Below are positions 1-8,478 of a stretch of 64,000 nucleotides of DNA, piece by piece. Made by a program: the position numbers and the translations under genes. The stretch's first letter is position 1. The number at the start of each line of letters is the position of its first letter. Source of the stretch: Paracoccus limosus (GTDB lineage: Bacteria > Pseudomonadota > Alphaproteobacteria > Rhodobacterales > Rhodobacteraceae); NCBI RefSeq assembly GCF_009711185.1, contig NZ_WMIF01000006.1, forward strand, positions 62,001 to 126,000, given 5' to 3'. A model generated the notes under the pieces. That model made no database searches and was not told the DNA's origin. It saw only the letters and a program-made list of their open reading frames with translations.

Positions 1-203
1 CTGGCGCGCGGGCAGGCTGCCGCTTGCCTGTCCAACCCGGCCCCGCCGGTTCCGCACCGCCCGGAATTGATGGGCGACAAGGCAGCCATTGCCTGATTTT
101 GCGTCAAATCGGAACTTGCTTTCAGCTATTTCTGTTGGCCCTGTGGACAGTGCCCGCCCGATTGCGAAGATCATGGGCAGAGGTGAGGGAAGCCGGGGTC
201 AAG
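1..203. other. Upstream region without a supported gene
   Basis: An open frame runs through this stretch into the ATP-grasp gene, but its translation has no family character and the conserved protein begins at the ATG at 204. The segment probably holds the promoter and leader of the 204-4268 cassette. I could not pick a convincing -35/-10 pair. The window edge cuts off whatever lies further upstream. Confidence 0.5.
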
Positions 204-1610
204 ATGTATTACAATGAAATGATGGACGGCGCGGCGGTGCGGGCGCCCTATGCCATGCTTTCGGATTGGGTGGCGACGATGCCCTCCGAGATCAGACAGA
301 TGAAACAGGCCGAGGCCGAGGCGCTGTTCCGCCGCATCGGAATTACCTTTGCCGTTTACGGCGAAGGCGGCGACCCGGACCGGCTGATCCCGTTCGATAT
401 GATGCCGCGGGTTTTCCTGCAAAGCGAATGGCGCAAGCTGGAACGCGGCATCAAGCAGCGCGCCCGCGCGTTGAACGCTTTCCTGCGCGATGTCTATTCA
501 CGGGGCGAGATCATCCGCGCCGGCCGTATTCCCGCCCGGCTGGTCTATCAGAACGAGGCCTATGAAAAGGCGGTCGTCGGTTTCGTGCCGCCGCGCGGGG
601 TTTTTTCCCATATCGTCGGCATCGACATCGTGCGCACCGGCCGCGACGAATTCTTTGTGCTCGAGGATAACTGCCGCACGCCCTCGGGTGTCAGCTACAT
701 GCTGGAAAACCGCGAAATCATGATGCGCATGTTCCCGGCGCTGTTTCGCAACAACCGCATCGAGCCCGTCGACCAATATCCCGAGCTTTTGCGCCGCACG
801 CTGGCCTCGGTCGCGCCGGCGAAATGCGAAGGCACGCCGACAGTGGTGATCCTGACGCCGGGCCATTTCAACAGCGCCTATTACGAGCACAGCTTCCTTG
901 CGAACCTGATGGGCGTCGAGCTGGTCGAGGGCAGCGACCTGTTCGTGGATGGCGGCTTTGTCTATATGCGCACCACGCAGGGGCCAAAGCGGGTGGACGT
1001 GATCTATCGCCGGATCGACGATCCCTTCCTTGACCCCTTGTGTTTCCGCAAGGATTCGATGCTGGGCGTGCCGGGCCTGATGGACGTCTATCGCTCGGGC
1101 GGCGTCAGCATCGCCTCGGCGCCGGGCGCGGGCGTGGCCGATGACAAGGCGGTCTATACTTTCGTGCCCGAAATGATCCGCTTTTACCTCGGCGAAGAGC
1201 CGATCCTGCAGAACGTCCAGACCTGGACGCTGTGGAAAGACGAGGATTACAAATACGTCATGGCCAATCTCAAGGATCTGGTGGTCAAGGAGGTGCATGG
1301 CTCGGGCGGCTATGGCATGCTGATCGGGCCCAAGGCCAGCACCGAGGAAATCGAGCATTTCCGCAAGCTGATCGAGGCCAATCCCGGCAATTACATCGCC
1401 CAGCCGACGCTGGCGCTGTCGACCAGCCCGACCTTCGTGGACGAAGGCATCGCGCCGCGCCATGTCGATCTGCGGCCATTTTGCCTGTGCGGTGATCGGG
1501 TCGAGCTGGTGCAGGGCGGGCTGACGCGGGTGGCGCTGCGCGACGGCTCGCTGGTGGTGAACTCGTCGCAGGGCGGCGGGGTCAAGGATACCTGGGTTCT
1601 GTCGGAATAA
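204..1610 (+). CDS. Circularly permuted ATP-grasp protein (COG2308 type)
   Basis: Predicted ATP-dependent carboxylate-amine ligase, 468 residues, cytoplasmic. The family signature EDNCRTPSGVSYMLENR lies near residues 160-176, and the C-terminal ATP-grasp core contains PRHVDLRPF and a glycine-rich SSQGGGVKDTW end. A longer frame opens at 24, but its first 60 residues are not family-like, so the ATG at 204 is preferred. It is followed after 16 bases by an alpha-E protein, then a transglutaminase and an Ntn-hydrolase. Comparative genomics has long noted this neighbourhood as a predicted system for forming and cleaving peptide-like amide bonds. The substrate is unknown. Family assignment is firm; the reaction is inferred. 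Confidence 0.93.
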   Translation: MYYNEMMDGAAVRAPYAMLSDWVATMPSEIRQMKQAEAEALFRRIGITFAVYGEGGDPDRLIPFDMMPRVFLQSEWRKLERGIKQRARALNAFLRDVYSRGEIIRAGRIPARLVYQNEAYEKAVVGFVPPRGVFSHIVGIDIVRTGRDEFFVLEDNCRTPSGVSYMLENREIMMRMFPALFRNNRIEPVDQYPELLRRTLASVAPAKCEGTPTVVILTPGHFNSAYYEHSFLANLMGVELVEGSDLFVDGGFVYMRTTQGPKRVDVIYRRIDDPFLDPLCFRKDSMLGVPGLMDVYRSGGVSIASAPGAGVADDKAVYTFVPEMIRFYLGEEPILQNVQTWTLWKDEDYKYVMANLKDLVVKEVHGSGGYGMLIGPKASTEEIEHFRKLIEANPGNYIAQPTLALSTSPTFVDEGIAPRHVDLRPFCLCGDRVELVQGGLTRVALRDGSLVVNSSQGGGVKDTWVLSE

Positions 1611-1626
1611 GGGGAGGTCGCCAGTC

Positions 1627-2586
1627 ATGCTCAGCCGCACCGCCGCCAACCTGTTCTGGATGGGCCGCCATCTGGAACGCGCCGAAACCGCCGCCCGTCT
1701 GCTAGACGTTGGCGCCCGCATCACGCTGTTGCCCAATACCGAAGAGGGCTATCGCAACGAATGGGAATCGCTCTTGCGCGCCTCGGGGGCGCAGGGGCCC
1801 TTTGCCGAACGCTATGGCGACGCGATCACGCAAGAGAATATCGAAAGCTGGCTGTTTTTCGATTGCGACAACCCGTCCTCGGTCGCCTCCTGTATCGAAA
1901 AGGCCCGCGAGGGCGGGCGCATCGTGCGCACCGCGCTGACCAGTCAGGTCTGGGACGCGCTCAATACCGCCTATCAGGAATTGCGCCAATTGCGCACGGC
2001 CTCGCGCGCCAAGCTGGATATGGCGATGCTGACCGATTTCACCACGCGCCACAGCTCGACCGTGCGCGGGGCGATCAATGCCACGCAGCTGCGCAACGAC
2101 GGCTGGCATTTCATCAATCTGGGCTATTCGCTGGAACGGGCCGATGCCACCTCGCGGCTGCTCGACGTGAAATATTTCGTGCTGCTGCCACGGGTCGAAT
2201 TTGTCGGCTCGGGGCTCGACAATTACCAATGGCAGGTGATCCTGCGCGCGCTTTCTGCGCATCGGGCGTTCCATTGGGCCTATGGCGGCGACATCACCGC
2301 CGCCAAGGTCGCCGATTTCCTGATCCTGAACGGCGAAAGCCCGCGGTCGCTGCTGACTTCGCTTTACGAGGCGGTCTGGAACCTTGACGGGCTGGTGCGG
2401 CGCTATGGCGACAGCGCGCCGGCCACCGCCTCGGTCAAGGCGCGGCAGGTGCTGGAATCGCTGATGGCGCGTGACATCGAGGCGATCTTCGACGAAGGTC
2501 TGCATGAATTCCTGACCTGGTTCATCGGCGAAATCTCGGCCGTCTCGAACGCCGTCAACGAAGACTATTTCAGCGGCCGGATGTGA
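1627..2586 (+). CDS. Alpha-E domain protein (COG2307/DUF403)
   Basis: All-helical protein of 319 residues starting MLSRTAANLFWMGRHLERAE, the typical opening of the alpha-E family. It is almost always encoded next to a circularly permuted ATP-grasp protein, as here, where a GGGGAGG Shine-Dalgarno sits in the 16-base gap. Internal motifs such as GWHFINLGYSLERADATSRLLD repeat the RxLERAD pattern of the N-terminus, which suggests two related helical halves. No catalytic motif is known for this family, and it is thought to act as a partner of the ligase. Length is normal and nothing looks broken. Confidence 0.93.
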   Translation: MLSRTAANLFWMGRHLERAETAARLLDVGARITLLPNTEEGYRNEWESLLRASGAQGPFAERYGDAITQENIESWLFFDCDNPSSVASCIEKAREGGRIVRTALTSQVWDALNTAYQELRQLRTASRAKLDMAMLTDFTTRHSSTVRGAINATQLRNDGWHFINLGYSLERADATSRLLDVKYFVLLPRVEFVGSGLDNYQWQVILRALSAHRAFHWAYGGDITAAKVADFLILNGESPRSLLTSLYEAVWNLDGLVRRYGDSAPATASVKARQVLESLMARDIEAIFDEGLHEFLTWFIGEISAVSNAVNEDYFSGRM

Positions 2587-2596
2587 GGGGGCGATC

Positions 2597-3472
2597 ATGA
2601 AGCTGAAAATCACCCATGAAACCAGCTACAGCTATGACACGCCGGTCGCGGCGCTGGTGCAAAGCCTGCGGCTGACGCCTTCGGTCTATGAGGGGCAGCG
2701 GGTCGGCGAATGGCGCATCAGCGTGACCGGTGGCCAGCGCGGCACGGCATTTCGCGACGGCGCCGGCGACTGGATCGAATCCTGGACCGTGCGCGGCCCG
2801 GTCGATGAGGTCACCGTCACCATTACCGGCGTGATCGAGACCCGCGACACGGCCGGTGTGCTGCGCGGCCACCGCGAGACGGTCAATCCCATGGTCTATC
2901 TGCGCCCGACCCCGGCGACGCGCGCCGATGCGGCGCTGCGCGAACTGGCGGCTGCGGTGCAGGGCGACGATGCGCTGGATCTGGCGCACAAGCTGGCGGC
3001 GGCGGTGAACGAGGCGATCGAATATGTCCCCGGCGTGACCGAGGCCGCGACTTCGGCCGCCGAGGCGCTGGCGCTGGGGCAGGGGGTCTGTCAGGACCAT
3101 GCCCATGCGCTGATCGCCTGCGCCCGCGAACGCGGCCTGCCGGCGCGCTATGTCTCGGGCTATCTGCATTCCAGCGACGACGGCAAGCCGCATGAGGCCG
3201 CCCATGCCTGGACCGAGATCCATGTCGGCCCGCTGGGCTGGGTCGGGTTCGATGCCGCCAATGCCTGTTGTCCCGATGACCGCTATGTGCGCCTTGGCTC
3301 GGGGCTGGATGCGCAGGACGCGGCACCGGTGCGCGGCATGGCCTTTGGTCAGGGCGTCGAGGCGCTGGCCGTGCGCGTCCATGTCGAGGAGGTGCCGCAG
3401 GGTCAGTCGCAGTCGCAGGGCCAGCAGCAGGCCGAACAGGCCAGCCAGTCGCAGGGCCAGCGTCAGCAATAG
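2597..3472 (+). CDS. Transglutaminase-like cysteine protease family protein
   Basis: Protein of 291 residues with the bacterial transglutaminase N-terminal region (MKLKITHETSYSYDTPV) and a transglutaminase-like core. The catalytic triad is visible as C165 (GQGVCQDHAH), H203 (EAAHAWTEI) and D219 (GFDAAN). It could act as an amidase, protease or crosslinker, and in this conserved cassette it is predicted to process the ATP-grasp product. A GAGGGGG ribosome site precedes the ATG, 10 bases after the alpha-E stop. The last 25 or so residues are a low-complexity Gln/Ser/Gly tail encoded by cag/tcg-rich repeats at about 3397-3472, not typical of the fold. No signal peptide is seen. Confidence 0.92.
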   Translation: MKLKITHETSYSYDTPVAALVQSLRLTPSVYEGQRVGEWRISVTGGQRGTAFRDGAGDWIESWTVRGPVDEVTVTITGVIETRDTAGVLRGHRETVNPMVYLRPTPATRADAALRELAAAVQGDDALDLAHKLAAAVNEAIEYVPGVTEAATSAAEALALGQGVCQDHAHALIACARERGLPARYVSGYLHSSDDGKPHEAAHAWTEIHVGPLGWVGFDAANACCPDDRYVRLGSGLDAQDAAPVRGMAFGQGVEALAVRVHVEEVPQGQSQSQGQQQAEQASQSQGQRQQ

Positions 3473-3486
3473 GCTGTCGTGCTTGG

Positions 3487-3515
3487 TTGCCAAGGGTCAA
3501 GCCGGGTCCTATGGT
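3487..3515 (+). promoter_or_regulatory. Candidate sigma-70 promoter for the Ntn-hydrolase gene
   Basis: TTGCCA (3487-3492) and TATGGT (3510-3515) are separated by 17 bases in the short gap after the transglutaminase gene. The predicted start of transcription is about 20 bases before the ATG at 3543. This would let the protease be expressed apart from the upstream three genes. Assigned by eye only. Confidence 0.42.
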
Positions 3516-3542
3516 CGCTGCGATTCTCCGTGAGTGCTGACG

Positions 3543-4268
3543 ATGACCTATTGTGTCGGTTTGAAACTGAACGCTGGGCTGGTGCTTTTGTCCGACACCC
3601 GCACCAATGCCGGGCTGGACAACATCTCGACCTATCGCAAGATGTATTTCTTCGAGCAGCCGGGCGAGCGGGTGATCGTCATCCTGACCGCCGGCAGCCT
3701 GTCGGTGACGCAGACCGCGCTGGGCCGCCTGCAAGAGGCGGTGGACGATCCCGAAGCGGACGAGACCAGCTCGATCATGAAGGCGACGAGCATGTTGCAG
3801 GTCGCCACCATCATCGGCGACACGCTGAACCGCACCCGGCGCGAGATCGCCGAGCAGACCCGCGACCTGAACCAGCAGGCCAGCGCCAGCTTTATCGTCG
3901 CCGGCCAGCGCAAGGGCGGCGAGATGCGGCTGTTCCTGATCTATCCGCAGGGCAATTTCATCATGGCCACCGATGACACGCCCTTCCTGCAGATCGGCGA
4001 GCATAAATACGGCAAGCCGATCCTTGACCGGGTGGTGACGCCGGAAACCTCGCTGGCCGACGCGCAAAAGGCGGTGCTGTTGTCGATGGATTCGACGCTG
4101 CGCTCGAACCTGTCGGTCGGTATGCCGCTGGATCTGGCGGTGATCGAACGCGACGCGCTCTGCATCAGCAGCCGGCGCCGGATACTGGACGGCGATCCGG
4201 CTTTCATGGCAATGTCCGCGGCATGGTCGGCCGCGCTGCGGGACAGTTTCGTCAAGGTCAAGATCTAG
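3543..4268 (+). CDS. Proteasome-type Ntn-hydrolase (COG3484)
   Basis: Predicted proteasome-beta-like peptidase of 241 residues. The ATG at 3543 is chosen over the GTG at 3534 because it gives MTYCVGLKL; removal of Met would expose Thr2 as the N-terminal nucleophile expected of this fold. The segment LVLLSDTRTNAGLDNIS is characteristic of the family. It completes the ATP-grasp/alpha-E/transglutaminase cassette and is a candidate hydrolase for the amide product of the ligase. Substrate and multimeric state are unknown. It is distinct from the HslV and 20S subunits. Confidence 0.92.
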   Translation: MTYCVGLKLNAGLVLLSDTRTNAGLDNISTYRKMYFFEQPGERVIVILTAGSLSVTQTALGRLQEAVDDPEADETSSIMKATSMLQVATIIGDTLNRTRREIAEQTRDLNQQASASFIVAGQRKGGEMRLFLIYPQGNFIMATDDTPFLQIGEHKYGKPILDRVVTPETSLADAQKAVLLSMDSTLRSNLSVGMPLDLAVIERDALCISSRRRILDGDPAFMAMSAAWSAALRDSFVKVKI

Positions 4269-4319
4269 TCCGGGCCCTTTCGCGCGCATCCCGCACCTCA
4301 GGAAGGAAGCGCCCACACC

Positions 4320-5708
4320 ATGTCGCTGGATCTGCGCCGCGAGCCGCTCGACGCCTTTTACATGCCTTCGATCCATCGCGGCCTGTCCTATCTGCCGCCG
4401 CGTCCGGGCTGGGTGATCCGCCCGGCGCCCTCGGCCCGGATCGGGCTGCATGCCGCCAGCGACCGCGACGAGGTGCTGGAGATGCAGCAGACCCAGATCG
4501 ACACCCAGCAGCGCCGGCTTTTGGGCACAGTGATGGAGATCAACGCCTGCCCGGTGGTGCTGGAGCGGGTCGAATATGCCGACGGGGTGGCCGCGATCGA
4601 CGGGCGCTTCGTGCTGAACGGCGCCGCCGGCGACCGGTTGCGCACGCGCTACGACGTGCAAAACAGTGCGCCGCGCGTGCAGGAACGATTGGCCATCGCC
4701 CTGCGCCAAGGCCGCTTTGGCGGCCCGTTCCAGCCGCCGGTCTGGCACGCCGAAAGCGATCATCTGCCCATCGCGCTGGAGCTGCGCAACGGCTTCAACT
4801 ATTTCCATTTCACCATGGAGACGCTGGGGGCGCTGGCGCATTTCGCCGATGCTCCGGGCCAGCAGCCGATCCATCTGCACATGCGCAAGCCCGAGCTGCG
4901 CGACTTCATGCCGGCCTTTGTGCGCGCGCTTTACCCCGAGCTTGCGCCACGGCTCAGCTTTGAAAGCGCGCCGCGCCGCTATGCGGCGGTGCGGTCGGTG
5001 TTCAATCATCGGCACTATCTTTATCAGGTGCAGGACAGCCGCATCGACAAGGCCGCCGAGGCGGCGATGGCGCCCGATTGGGCCAATCTGCGCGGCGATA
5101 TGGTGACGCGGCGGGCGGTGCTGCTGGCGTCCTTTGACAGCTCGCAGCGGCTGTTGCGCGACCGCGCGCTGCGCGTCCTGCCGCGTGCCCTGCTGTCGGG
5201 CATGCCCCGCCTGGTCTGGATGGGCCGGGCGCAGGATGGCGCGGCGCGGCAGCGCGAGCTGGCCGGCGCCGGGCCGCTGCACGAGACGCTGCGCGAGCGC
5301 GGTTTCGAGACGGTGCTGTTTGAACATCTGCAACCGCTGGAGCAGATCGCCGCCATGCAGGCCGCCGACATCGTTCTGGCGCCCCATGGCGCGGGGCTGG
5401 CCAATATGATCTACGCCCGTCCCGACACGCTGGTGATCGAGATCGGCAACAGCCAGACCCAGCTTTACCGCTGGGGCGATTTTCTGGCCGCCGCCCATGT
5501 CGCGCGCTGCAATTACGAGACGGTGTTCTGCGACCTGCCGGGCGTCGAGGAACCGGGCAGCCTGCCCACGGTGCGACAGGGCATGCTGGGCATCCGCATC
5601 GGCCAGCGCGGCGTCGACACCATCCTGCGGCTGATCGACCGCGACCTGCGCCGGCGTCAGCGCCGTGCGGCGCGTTCGCGGCAGGCCGGGCTTGACGCCT
5701 CAGCCTGA
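4320..5708 (+). CDS. Glycosyltransferase family 61 protein
   Basis: Protein of 462 residues with the DUF563/GT61 region in its second half. Visible features are GFNYFHFTMETLGAL near residue 160, and APHGAGLANMIYARPDTLVIEI near residues 355-376, a conserved nucleotide-sugar-binding segment. No signal peptide or membrane span is evident, so it is probably cytoplasmic. AGGAAGG lies upstream of the ATG. It follows the amide-bond cassette by 51 bases in the same direction and may be co-transcribed. Its stop overlaps the 3' end of mutS by 9 bases in convergent orientation. Acceptor and donor cannot be predicted. Confidence 0.82.
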   Translation: MSLDLRREPLDAFYMPSIHRGLSYLPPRPGWVIRPAPSARIGLHAASDRDEVLEMQQTQIDTQQRRLLGTVMEINACPVVLERVEYADGVAAIDGRFVLNGAAGDRLRTRYDVQNSAPRVQERLAIALRQGRFGGPFQPPVWHAESDHLPIALELRNGFNYFHFTMETLGALAHFADAPGQQPIHLHMRKPELRDFMPAFVRALYPELAPRLSFESAPRRYAAVRSVFNHRHYLYQVQDSRIDKAAEAAMAPDWANLRGDMVTRRAVLLASFDSSQRLLRDRALRVLPRALLSGMPRLVWMGRAQDGAARQRELAGAGPLHETLRERGFETVLFEHLQPLEQIAAMQAADIVLAPHGAGLANMIYARPDTLVIEIGNSQTQLYRWGDFLAAAHVARCNYETVFCDLPGVEEPGSLPTVRQGMLGIRIGQRGVDTILRLIDRDLRRRQRRAARSRQAGLDASA

Positions 5709-8333
5709 GGCCAGCAACCCGCGCAGCTCATAGACCAGATCCAGGGCCTGCCGCGCTGTCATCTGGTCGGGGTCGATGTCGCGCAGCCGCGTCTCAAGCG
5801 GCGAGGTCTTGGGCGCGGCCACGGGGGCAGGGGGTGGCGGTGCGGCGCGAAACAGCGGCAAGTCATCCAGCAGCGCCGCCGGCCGGGCGCCATCGCGGGC
5901 ACCGCTTTCCAGCTGGTGCAGGATCTCGCGCGCGCGTTCCACGACGGCGGGCGGCAGCCCGGCCAGACGCGCCACCTGCACGCCATAGCTGCGGTCGGCA
6001 GCACCCTTGCGGACCTCGTGCAGGAAGATCACCTCGCCCTCCCATTCGCGCACGGCGACGGTGGCGTTCTCGACCCCCGGCAGCTTGGCCGACAGCGTGG
6101 TCATCTCGTGATAATGCGTGGCGAAAAGCGCGCGGCAGCGGTTGGTGGCATGCAGATGCTCCATCACCGCCCAGGCGATGCTGAGCCCGTCCCAGGTCGC
6201 GGTGCCGCGCCCGATCTCGTCAAGGATCACCAGCGCATGGTCATCGGCCTGGTTCAGGATCGCGGCGGTCTCGACCATCTCGACCATGAAGGTCGAGCGG
6301 CCGCGTGCCAGATCGTCGGCGGCGCCAACGCGGCTGAAAAGCTGGCTGACCAGACCGATATGGGCGCGGCGGGCGGGGACAAAGGCGCCGGCCTGCGCCA
6401 GAATGGCGATCAGCGCGTTCTGGCGCAGAAAGGTCGATTTGCCGGCCATGTTCGGACCGGTCAGCAGCCAGATCGCCGGGGTCGGCCCTTCGGTCAGCGC
6501 GCAATCATTGGCGACAAAGGCCTCGCCCTTGCGCTTCAGCGCGCGCTCGACAACCGGGTGGCGGCCGCCCTCGATGACAAAGGCGCGGCTGGCATCGACC
6601 TGCGGCTGCACCCAGCCCTCGCCCGAGGCCAGATCGGCAAAGCCGGCAGTCAGGTCGATCTCGGCCAGCGCCCGGGCCGCCTGACCGATGGCGCCCGAGG
6701 CGTCCAGCACCGCCTGCCGCAGCCGGGCAAAGATCCCCCGCTCGATTTCCAGCGCGCGGTCGCGGGCGTTCAGGATGCGGGTCTCCAGCTCCGACAGCGC
6801 GACCGTGGTAAAGCGGATCTGGTTGGCGGTGGTCTGGCGGTGGATGAAACGTTCGTTCAGCGGCGGCGCCAGCATGCGTTCAGCATGGGTCGAGGTGGTC
6901 TCGATGAAATAGCCCAGCACGTTGTTGTGCTTGATCTTCAGGCTGGTGACGCCGGATTCTGCGATATAGTCGGCCTGCATCCGGGCGATGACGCCACGGC
7001 CCTCGTCGCGCAGAGCACGGGTCTCGTCCAGTTCGGGATCAAAGCCCGGCGCGGTAAAGCCGCCGTCGCGGGTCAAAAGCGGCGGCTCGGCCACCAGCGC
7101 CTCGTCCAGCAGGTCGATCAGATCATCATGGCCGGTCAGGTCGCGGGCGGCCTCGGCCAGCACGGCGATCTCGTCATCGCCCAAGAGCGCGGCAATGGCC
7201 GTCCCTTGCGTCAGCCCGGCCCGGATCGCGGCCAGATCGCGCGGTCCGCCCCGGTCCAGCGCCAGCCGCGACAGCGCGCGGTCCATGTCGGGGGCGCGGC
7301 TCAGCGACTCGCGCAGATCGGCGGTCAGGCGCGGATCGCCGGCCAGATGCGCCACCGCCGCCTGCCGGGCATGGATCTGGTCCAGATCGCGCGAGGGTGC
7401 GCTGATGCGCCGCTCCATCAGCCGTGCGCCGCCCGCTGTCACCGTGCGGTCGATCGCCGCCAGCAGCGAGCCTTCGCGCCCGCCCGACAGCGCTTGCGTC
7501 AGTTCCAGATTGCGCCGGGTGGCGGCGTCGATCTGCATGGCGCCGCCGGGGGATTCGCGCAGCGGCCGGCGGATCAGCGGCATTCGCCCCTTTTGCGTCA
7601 GTTCGAGATAATCGGCGATGGCGCCCATGGCCGACAGCTCGGCGCGGGAAAAGCCGCCAAACCCCTCCAGCGTCTCGACCCCGAACATCGCGCACAGCCG
7701 GCGGGTGGCGCCGCCGCTGTCGAAACTGCCGGCGGGCAGTTCGGTCAGGGCCGCGCCGGCCTCGCGGGCGGTCTCGTCCAGCCGGCTACCTTCGGCGGCC
7801 AACAGCTCGCGCGGGGCGTGGCGGGCCAGTTCGGGTGCCAGTCGGACCGGAGGGCAGGGCATGACGCGGAATTCGCCGGTCGAGATATCGACCCAGGCCA
7901 GCGCGGAATCGTCGCGCACGCTGGCGAAACTGGCCAGAAAATTGTGCCGCCGCGCCTCAAGCAGCGATTCCTCGGTCAGGGTGCCCGGCGTGACCAGCCG
8001 CACCACGTCGCGGGCGACCACCGATTTTGCCCCGCGCTTGCGGGCCTCGGCCGGGTCCTCCATCTGCTCGGCGATGGCGACGCGAAAGCCCTTGCGGATC
8101 AGGGTCAGCAGGTAGCTTTCGGCGGCATGGACCGGCACGCCGCACATCGGGATCGGCTCGCCCAGATGGGTGCCGCGCTTGGTCAGCGCGATGTCGAGCG
8201 CCGCCGAGGCCGCCATGGCATCATCGAAGAACATCTCGTAGAAATCGCCCATGCGATAGAACAGCAAAGCGCCGGGATTGGCCTCGCGGATCGCCAGATA
8301 TTGCGCCATCATCGGGGTCGGTTGGTCGCTCAT
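5700..8333 (-). CDS. mutS: DNA mismatch repair protein MutS
   Basis: Mismatch-recognition ATPase of 877 residues. The N-terminal mismatch-binding motif is visible as G29-D-F31-Y32-E33 within FYRMGDFYEMF; the Phe stacks on the mispaired base. The C-terminal ABC ATPase has a Walker A motif at about 626-633 (GPNMAGKS) and a Walker B region VILDEIGRGT. Length is usual for alphaproteobacterial MutS. It is a single-gene unit, convergent with the GT61 gene and divergent from the hydratase-family gene. Confidence 0.98.
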   Translation of the reverse strand: MSDQPTPMMAQYLAIREANPGALLFYRMGDFYEMFFDDAMAASAALDIALTKRGTHLGEPIPMCGVPVHAAESYLLTLIRKGFRVAIAEQMEDPAEARKRGAKSVVARDVVRLVTPGTLTEESLLEARRHNFLASFASVRDDSALAWVDISTGEFRVMPCPPVRLAPELARHAPRELLAAEGSRLDETAREAGAALTELPAGSFDSGGATRRLCAMFGVETLEGFGGFSRAELSAMGAIADYLELTQKGRMPLIRRPLRESPGGAMQIDAATRRNLELTQALSGGREGSLLAAIDRTVTAGGARLMERRISAPSRDLDQIHARQAAVAHLAGDPRLTADLRESLSRAPDMDRALSRLALDRGGPRDLAAIRAGLTQGTAIAALLGDDEIAVLAEAARDLTGHDDLIDLLDEALVAEPPLLTRDGGFTAPGFDPELDETRALRDEGRGVIARMQADYIAESGVTSLKIKHNNVLGYFIETTSTHAERMLAPPLNERFIHRQTTANQIRFTTVALSELETRILNARDRALEIERGIFARLRQAVLDASGAIGQAARALAEIDLTAGFADLASGEGWVQPQVDASRAFVIEGGRHPVVERALKRKGEAFVANDCALTEGPTPAIWLLTGPNMAGKSTFLRQNALIAILAQAGAFVPARRAHIGLVSQLFSRVGAADDLARGRSTFMVEMVETAAILNQADDHALVILDEIGRGTATWDGLSIAWAVMEHLHATNRCRALFATHYHEMTTLSAKLPGVENATVAVREWEGEVIFLHEVRKGAADRSYGVQVARLAGLPPAVVERAREILHQLESGARDGARPAALLDDLPLFRAAPPPPAPVAAPKTSPLETRLRDIDPDQMTARQALDLVYELRGLLASG

Positions 8334-8360
8334 GTCCTGCCCTGTTCTGTCGGGTAAGCC

Positions 8361-8388
8361 CTTCTAGGGGATGGGGCGGGGGATGCAA
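8361..8388 (-). promoter_or_regulatory. Candidate mutS promoter
   Basis: Read on the minus strand, TTGCAT and TAGAAG are separated by 16 bases, about 28-55 bases upstream of the mutS ATG. This is the best match to a housekeeping promoter in the mutS/hydratase divergent gap. Assigned by eye only. Confidence 0.38.
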
Positions 8389-8478
8389 ACCGTCTTGGCG
8401 CATAGGCAAAAATTCCGCCGTGACAGCGGCTGCGGCTTGCGGCAACGTCTGCGGCTGAAACTTTTGCAGGAGCGGCGG

